From the NCBI GenBank assembly GCA_946886065.1, contig CAMPHU010000130.1:1-13176 (forward strand): a stretch of DNA of 13,176 nucleotides, written 5' to 3'. A model generated the notes under the pieces. It had not been told where the DNA came from. It saw only the letters and a program-made list of their open reading frames with translations, and searched no databases. A program made the position numbers and the translations under genes. Shown here piece after piece: positions 9,876 through 13,176 of the stretch (position 1 is its first letter; each line of letters begins with the position of its first letter). Source of the stretch: an uncultured Massilia sp. (lineage in GTDB: Bacteria > Pseudomonadota > Gammaproteobacteria > Burkholderiales > Burkholderiaceae).

Positions 9876-10469
9876 ATGTCCCACAACACCATCGCGATCA
9901 ACCAGCGCATGGACAAGTTCGACAGCCACGACAGCGTCTGGCTGTTCGGCTACGGTTCGCTGATCTTCAAGGCCGACTTTCCTTTCCTCGACCGCCGCCC
10001 CGCCGCGATCCGCGGCTGGTCGCGCCGCTTCTGGCAGGGTTCGCACGACCACCGCGGCACCGAGACGGCGCCAGGCCGCGTGGTGACCCTGGTGCCGGAA
10101 CCGGGCGCGCAATGCGACGGCATGGCCTACCTGGTCACGCCGGAAGAATTCGCCCACCTCGACCACCGCGAGAAGAACGGCTACCTGCGCCTTGCCACGG
10201 ATATGCATTTCGACGACGGCGCCACCGCCGAAGGGATCGTCTATATCGCCACCCACGAGAACGCGGCCTACCTGGGGCCGGCGCCGGAGCGCGACATCGC
10301 GCGCCAGATCGCGCTGGCGCGCGGGCCGAGCGGTGCGAACAGCGAATACCTGCTGCACCTGGCGCAGGCGCTGCGCGAGATGGGCAAGGTCGACGCGCAT
10401 GTGTTCGAGATCGAACGCCATCTGGCGGCGTTCGGCGTGCGTCTCGACGGCCAGGGCCTGCCGGCCTGA
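9876..10469 (+). CDS. ChaC-type gamma-glutamylcyclotransferase
   Basis: This enzyme degrades glutathione to 5-oxoproline and cysteinylglycine. The 197 residues show the ChaC landmarks: WLFGYGSLIF (22-31, containing the YGSL substrate loop), FWQGSHDHRGT (52-62), PGRVVTLVPE (66-75), and LDHREKNGY with the likely catalytic E99. GSGN-type family sequence is echoed by GPSGANSEYLLHL. Length agrees with bacterial ChaC-like proteins. The start is uncertain: neither the ATG at 9876 nor an in-frame ATG at 9909 has a clear Shine-Dalgarno. It lies 45 bp after the LysR gene on the same strand. A functional tie to the glutathione-dependent isomerase nearby is possible but unproven. Confidence 0.88.
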   Translation: MSHNTIAINQRMDKFDSHDSVWLFGYGSLIFKADFPFLDRRPAAIRGWSRRFWQGSHDHRGTETAPGRVVTLVPEPGAQCDGMAYLVTPEEFAHLDHREKNGYLRLATDMHFDDGATAEGIVYIATHENAAYLGPAPERDIARQIALARGPSGANSEYLLHLAQALREMGKVDAHVFEIERHLAAFGVRLDGQGLPA

Positions 10470-10486
10470 CCGCCAGTCGCCGCCTT

Positions 10487-10516
10487 CAAGACCGTCGCCC
10501 CGGGGCGACGGTCTTG
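10487..10516. terminator. Perfect 30-bp palindrome, bidirectional terminator
   Basis: The arms CAAGACCGTCGCCCC and GGGGCGACGGTCTTG are exact reverse complements over 15 bp with no spacer. The element sits between the convergent ChaC and ATPase genes, where a bidirectional terminator is expected. In RNA a loop of about 4 nt would form and leave an 11-13 bp stem. There is no T-run on either side. Confidence 0.75.
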
Positions 10517-10532
10517 GGCTAAGGGTGGCTAC

Positions 10533-11108
10533 TTATTCGCTTGGGTGCTGGCCAGGCGCGGCCAGCACTTGCATCACGCCCTCCGCGCGCTGCTCGACCG
10601 TTCCCGTCAAGACCGTGTAAGCGACGCCGCGCGCATCGAGATCATCCAGCACCAGCCGCTGAATGCGCGTACGCCATGCCGCGTTCTCGCGCACGCCCGG
10701 TTCTTCTTCGTAGGGAATGTCGTCGGCGCAGACGAAATGGTGCAGGTAGCGCGTGCGGCACTCGTCCGCATAACGCAGCAGCGCGTGCGGCGCGGGCTGC
10801 GTGACCTGTCCGAAGCAAAGGCCTAACAGCAGGGTCGTCAGCGCATTGGTGTCGACGAACACGTAAGGCCCCTGGGCGCGGGCGACGGCGGCGTCCTCCG
10901 CTGCGCGATGCCGCTCGGCGATCTCGACATAGTCGGCCGCATCCAGCCGTCCCTGCTTTTCTTCCCAGATGAAGCGCCCGATCTCGGGCACGAACTCGGC
11001 GCCGCATTGCCGCGCCAGATGCAGCGCCAGGGTCGACTTGCCGGTCGACTCGGCGCCGACGAACGCCACCATCCTGCTGCCCTGCTGCGCTTCCATGCCT
11101 GCTTCCAT
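10533..11108 (-). CDS. P-loop ATPase/kinase of the NadR (ribosylnicotinamide kinase-like) type
   Basis: The 191-residue protein opens with a Walker A, GAESTGKST (18-26), in the form typical of the C-terminal ribosylnicotinamide kinase domain of NadR and the AAA_28 family. PEIGRFIWEE (41-50) and VFVDTNALTT (83-92, Walker B-like) follow in NadR-like positions. There is no helix-turn-helix and no adenylyltransferase domain, so it is a stand-alone kinase-like unit. Such genes often sit beside the transporter PnuC, but none is in this window. The start is ambiguous: a GGAAG lies before the second methionine (11096), while the first ATG (11108) has none. Nicotinamide riboside phosphorylation is the leading guess, not established. 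Confidence 0.75.
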   Translation of the reverse strand: MEAGMEAQQGSRMVAFVGAESTGKSTLALHLARQCGAEFVPEIGRFIWEEKQGRLDAADYVEIAERHRAAEDAAVARAQGPYVFVDTNALTTLLLGLCFGQVTQPAPHALLRYADECRTRYLHHFVCADDIPYEEEPGVRENAAWRTRIQRLVLDDLDARGVAYTVLTGTVEQRAEGVMQVLAAPGQHPSE

Positions 11109-11110
11109 TC

Positions 11111-11527
11111 TTGAAACTCATCGAGGACGCCATCCTAGCCGATGCGGCCGGCTTGCTCAACCGGCCGGCGCAGGGGGCGATGGGTCGGGAGTGGCCACCG
11201 TTATTCGAAACAGTGCTGGGCGCCGCCGACGATGCGGCAGTGTTGGTGAATGGTTTCCTGGGCGAGCGCTGGCGCAGCGTATTCAGCGGGCGATCGCTGC
11301 GGCAGTTGCAGGCGCTCACCTGTACCGAAGGATTTTTTTCCACCGCACGCGAGCGCCACGAGCAGGGACGCAGCCTCGATTGGGCCATGCCGGCGCAGCA
11401 CGAAGGCTTCGCCGACCAGGCTCACATGAGCCGGGCTGCGAAACACATCACGGGAGTTGCGCCGACCGAGTTCGCCCAGCGCTTTATCGAGGACGAATCG
11501 TTCTGGATCTACCGCCTGTGGGCATGA
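11111..11527 (+). pseudogene. AraC-family regulator, apparently lacking its N-terminal domain
   Basis: The 138-codon frame contains the C-terminal half of an AraC-type regulator. A linker (WPPLFETVLGAADDAAVLV, FLGERW, about 28-54) leads into the first HTH helix region (SLRQLQALT, 61-69). The second HTH follows, HEGFADQAHMSRAAKHITG, then VAPTEFAQRF, and the protein ends YRLWA. Full-length relatives have about 270 residues with an N-terminal sensing domain, which is missing. The only usable start is a TTG (11111) without a clear Shine-Dalgarno, two bases from the divergent ATPase start codon. The upstream sequence in any frame shows no AraC-like N-terminus. Either the gene was cut at its 5' end, or a short DNA-binding-only version is expressed. 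I prefer a remnant, but no internal stop is seen. Confidence 0.6.
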
Positions 11528-11535
11528 AGCATCGG

Positions 11536-11554
11536 CCCTGCCTCGAGGCTAGGG
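11536..11554. terminator. Short stem-loop between the AraC remnant and the small membrane gene
   Basis: The sequence CCCT-GCCTCGAGGC-T-AGGG forms a nearly perfect dyad with one bulged T, followed on the plus side by TTT. It overlaps the stop codon of the minus-strand small membrane gene and lies 9 bp past the AraC stop. A shared terminator for convergent transcripts is plausible. Confidence 0.45.
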
Positions 11555-11719
11555 TTTATGACCGAAAATCCGGTCCGGACGCAGCAGGACCATCAGGCCG
11601 CCGACGATGCCGAATACGGCAGGTATGTCTTCATGGGCAAAAATGCCGTTGACGACCAAAAACCATACGGCCACGGCGGCAATCCCCGCCGACAAACCAA
11701 TTCTTTGAATCCACCGCAT
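11549..11719 (-). CDS. Small two-helix membrane protein (56 residues)
   Basis: A short open frame on the minus strand runs from ATG 11719 to TAG 11549 and encodes 56 residues. It begins MRWIQRIGLSAGIAAVAVWF. Two hydrophobic segments are evident, about residues 8-28 (ending LVVNGIF) and 33-46 (PAVFGIVGGLMVLL), joined by a short acidic turn (AHED). Positive residues lie at the N-terminus (R2, R6) and C-terminus (LRPDRIFGHK), consistent with a hairpin having both ends in the cytoplasm. AGGGG precedes the ATG by about 6 nt. I do not recognise a family and give no function. The clean hydrophobic pattern, ribosome site and 3' stem-loop argue that it is real. Confidence 0.65.
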   Translation of the reverse strand: MRWIQRIGLSAGIAAVAVWFLVVNGIFAHEDIPAVFGIVGGLMVLLRPDRIFGHKP

Positions 11720-11967
11720 CGAGACCCCTGCTACCGAAGCACTATTGCTGGACGATGTTGTTATTGTTGTTCGCCAGTTCCAAGAAGAGCCGTATTCTGA
11801 CAGTTATTCATGTCTGAAAATCCTCGGATCGTCACATTCTGGACAGATAAATTCATCAAAGCGTTTCAACTCCAGGACACGCGTAGTTGTTGCTCAACTA
11901 TTAACGTGCTACGCTGACTGACGATGCCGCCCGTAGAGCGGCCGATCCGACACTCGAGGAGACCAGG
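11720..11967. other. Intergenic region between divergent small membrane gene and YciI-domain gene
   Basis: This AT-richer stretch has no credible coding frame. It should hold the promoters of the two divergent genes, but no strong -35/-10 pair stands out. A dyad TAGTTG-N5-CAACTA (11884-11900) lies 68-84 nt before the YciI-domain start codon, and a weaker GACA-N8-TGTC lies upstream at about 11803-11818. Either could be an operator. TTGTTG-17-TACGCT overlaps the first dyad as a poor promoter candidate. Confidence 0.35.
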
Positions 11968-12429
11968 ATGTGGAAAAAGAATCTGCTCGGCGCATTGCTG
12001 CTGTGCTCGCTGGGCCAGGCTGTGGCCCAGCAAGATGGCGCGCCGATGCCCCAGTACGACAGCGTGCTGGCCAGCTCGCTCGGCGCCGACGAACGGGGAA
12101 TGCGTCCATACGTGTTCGTGATTCTCAAGAGCGGTCCCAACAAGGTGCCGGAAGGCGCTGAGCGCACCAAGATGTTCCAGGGCCATTTCGCCAATATGTC
12201 GAGGCTGGCGGCCGAGAAGAAACTGGTCATGGCCGGCCCGCTCGACGGCGTCGAGGGGCGCCGCGGTATTTTCGTGTTCGCCACGCCGGACATCGATGAA
12301 GCGAAAAAAATGGTCGCAACCGATCCGGTGATCATCAATGGCGAGATGGTGGCCGAGTATCACAAACTGTACGGCTCGGCGGCGCTGATGATGGTGAACG
12401 ACGTTCACAACAAGATCCGAAAGAAGTAG
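11968..12429 (+). CDS. Exported YciI-domain protein
   Basis: The 153-residue product has a Sec signal peptide: MWKKNLLGALLLCSLGQAVA, with likely cleavage after A20 (AVA-QQ). C13 is not in a lipobox. The mature part is a YCII (dimeric ferredoxin-like) domain from about residue 47 to 135: YVFVILKSGPNK, GHFANMSRLAAEKKLVMAGP, GIFVFATPDIDEAKKMVATDP. H73 and D119 are the best candidates for the His/Asp pair conserved in YciI proteins. Most YciI proteins are cytoplasmic; this belongs to a signal-peptide-bearing group that I recall from several phyla and whose substrate is unknown. GAGGAG about 8 nt upstream fixes the start. It looks monocistronic. Confidence 0.88.
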   Translation: MWKKNLLGALLLCSLGQAVAQQDGAPMPQYDSVLASSLGADERGMRPYVFVILKSGPNKVPEGAERTKMFQGHFANMSRLAAEKKLVMAGPLDGVEGRRGIFVFATPDIDEAKKMVATDPVIINGEMVAEYHKLYGSAALMMVNDVHNKIRKK

Positions 12430-12483
12430 GCTGAGAGAGAGTACGCTATCGGCCGTGCACTAAACATCGGCAACCGGCCAGGA

Positions 12484-12505
12484 GTGGGCGATTAAAGGCC
12501 CACTT
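12484..12505 (+). terminator. Possible stem-loop terminator after the YciI-domain gene
   Basis: AGTGGGC and GCCCACT form a 7-bp stem around an 8-nt loop (GATTAAAG), followed by TTGCTTGCTG, so the T-tract is poor. It lies 54 bp after the YciI-domain stop and 41 bp before the next start codon. Confidence 0.5.
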
Positions 12506-12546
12506 GCTTGCTGTACGTAGTCCGGCAACTGCCGAAGGGGTAAGGT

Positions 12547-12846
12547 TTGAAGACAGTTATTTTGTACCCGGGCTCAGCCCGGTTCTCAGGCACAGCGAGC
12601 TTCGATTGGGCCAGCCCAACAATCGGTAGCGCCCATCGTTTCATCCTGTTTCTCGCACAGAGCGACAGCGAGCCAGATTACGATGTCGCTAAACGTGAAG
12701 TCGAGTCATTCGGTTTTTCCGAAATTGACTTGAACGAAGGGCGGAAGATCGATGTCGTGAGCTTGAATGATCCAAACATGGCGGCTTTTCGGCGGCATTA
12801 CGAAGGCGCATTCACCGAAGGAAGCTCGCTAGTCTGGTATCCGTAA
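12547..12846 (+). CDS. Hypothetical protein of 99 residues, unknown function
   Basis: I do not recognise a named family. The frame begins at a TTG (12547) with GGGG and AAGG just upstream, and encodes 99 residues ending EGSSLVWYP. It is soluble, acidic in the middle (SDSEPDYDVAKREVESFGF), with no signal peptide, no membrane segment and no cysteine. The spacing of aromatic residues and the mix of predicted strand (MKTVILYPG, HRFILFLAQ) and helix (DYDVAKREVESFG) suggest a small alpha/beta fold. Third codon positions are visibly less GC-rich than in the neighbours, which may indicate horizontal acquisition. Its size and acidity would also fit a toxin-immunity protein, but no toxin gene is nearby, so this is only a thought. 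Confidence 0.65.
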   Translation: MKTVILYPGSARFSGTASFDWASPTIGSAHRFILFLAQSDSEPDYDVAKREVESFGFSEIDLNEGRKIDVVSLNDPNMAAFRRHYEGAFTEGSSLVWYP

Positions 12847-12881
12847 GGCCGAGGTCCGCTTCGGTTCGGGAGGGGCCGTAC
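12843..12881 (+). promoter_or_regulatory. Stem-loop covering the stop of the 99-residue gene and the next ribosome site
   Basis: GTA-A-GGCC (12843-12850) can pair with GGCC-G-TAC (12874-12881), with one A/G mismatch and a smaller CCG/CGG helix inside. The 3' arm overlaps the end of the GGGAGGGG ribosome site of the following 43-codon frame. It might hold that site closed until ribosomes reach the upstream stop, or it may only be a weak 3' hairpin. Tentative. Confidence 0.3.
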
Positions 12882-12882
12882 A

Positions 12883-13014
12883 ATGAAAGTCGCAACTGGC
12901 CTGGGCGATCCTCATTGCCTGGCCGATTCTTGCCTCTCTCTTCTCATCTCGAATTCCCTATTCCTTCACACGTGGCTCTTCTACCTTGAAAACTTTGCCG
13001 CACCATACAAATAG
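12883..13014 (+). CDS. Possible small gene of 43 codons (or frameshifted membrane peptide)
   Basis: An ATG at 12883 follows a strong GGGAGGGG ribosome site at about 8 nt. The frame encodes 43 residues beginning MKVATGLGDPHCLAD, with a moderately hydrophobic centre (LSLLISNSLFLHTWLFYL), and stops 8 bp before the structured terminator. The frame one base downstream (12887 onward) encodes a clearly hydrophobic, tryptophan-containing segment (SQLAWAILIAWPILASLF), but a TGA overlapping the ATG cuts it off from any start. This suggests either that the 43-residue frame is the gene, or that one base was gained near 12886 and a small membrane protein was disrupted. I cannot decide which. No family is recognised. 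Confidence 0.35.
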   Translation: MKVATGLGDPHCLADSCLSLLISNSLFLHTWLFYLENFAAPYK

Positions 13015-13021
13015 CTAGTGG

Positions 13022-13086
13022 AGCGCCGTAATCCTGACGAAAGGTCAGGAGCCGCATTACAGCGTTAATCGGAGGCGCTTTTTTTT
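13022..13086 (+). terminator. Nested stem-loop with T8 tail, intrinsic terminator
   Basis: The outer arms AGCGCC (13022-13027) and GGCGCT (13074-13079) pair and run straight into eight T (13079-13086). Inside, GTAAT (13028-13032) pairs with ATTAC (13056-13060), and CCTGAC with GTCAGG (13033-13038/13044-13049) around a GAAAG loop. An alternative helix pairs CGC of the left arm with GCG at 13062-13064, extending the GTAAT/ATTAC stem and competing with the terminator arm. It is the only element in the window with a full T-run. The remaining 90 bases to the window end show nothing I can identify. Confidence 0.7.
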
Positions 13087-13176
13087 CTGAAACGTGACGG
13101 TACCTGCATCTATAAGCCTGGGCGGCACCGGATCGCGCAGATTCAAGGTTTGAAACACTCAGGTGCTTAGAGACCG

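Noticed and set aside
11558..11800. An 80-codon plus-strand frame
   Set aside because: It has no ribosome site, is rich in P, R, H and C, and lies opposite the more convincing membrane protein frame at 11549-11719.
13022..13086. Integron attC site or mini-ykkC (guanidine-II) riboswitch
   Set aside because: The GTTAATC word does not fit the attC GTTRRRY core and no integrase is seen. Only one hairpin contains an ACGA, and its stem does not close around it as that riboswitch requires.
12948..13175. A minus-strand open frame entering from the right edge
   Set aside because: It runs through the T8 terminator structure, has no start within the window and no recognisable motif; likely chance, although the missing right flank prevents certainty.

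Overview
The window is GC-rich chromosomal DNA, most likely from a betaproteobacterium of the Oxalobacteraceae (Massilia/Telluria-like). This rests on the isc gene order, on protein sequences that read like known members of that group, and on copies of a short dRS3-like palindrome (core ATTCCC-N8-GGGAA). The assignment is by recognition, not by a search.

Left part (1-5500): a nearly complete housekeeping iron-sulfur cluster operon, all on the minus strand. Transcription order is iscR, iscS, iscU, iscA, hscB, hscA, fdx. The regulator IscR comes first. It is followed by the cysteine desulfurase, the scaffold, the A-type carrier, the HscB/HscA chaperones and the [2Fe-2S] ferredoxin, which is cut by the left edge. 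The iscR promoter region carries a 22/25 match to the type 1 IscR operator overlapping a TATACT -10 box. A pair of inverted dRS3-like hairpins sits between hscA and fdx.

Middle (5500-9830): upstream of iscR lies a Ung-like uracil-DNA glycosylase-family gene with a changed catalytic motif. A second inverted dRS3-like pair separates it from a divergent two-CBS-domain protein. Next is a minus-strand two-gene catabolic operon, a FAH-family hydrolase and a maleylacetoacetate isomerase-type zeta GST, overlapping by ATGA. It is transcribed away from a LysR regulator, and the shared 96-bp spacer holds a promoter and a candidate operator. Together they look like the end of a homogentisate- or gentisate-type ring-cleavage pathway, but no dioxygenase is present to fix the substrate.

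Right part (9830-13176): a ChaC-type gamma-glutamylcyclotransferase converges on a NadR-like P-loop kinase/ATPase across a perfect 30-bp palindrome. Then come a probably 5'-truncated AraC-type regulator, a 56-residue two-helix membrane protein, an exported YciI-domain protein, a 99-residue protein of unknown function, a possible 43-codon small gene, and a nested stem-loop ending in eight T. This end is more accessory in character. I see no mobile-element genes, CRISPR array, tRNA or rRNA, and no convincing new multi-gene system.
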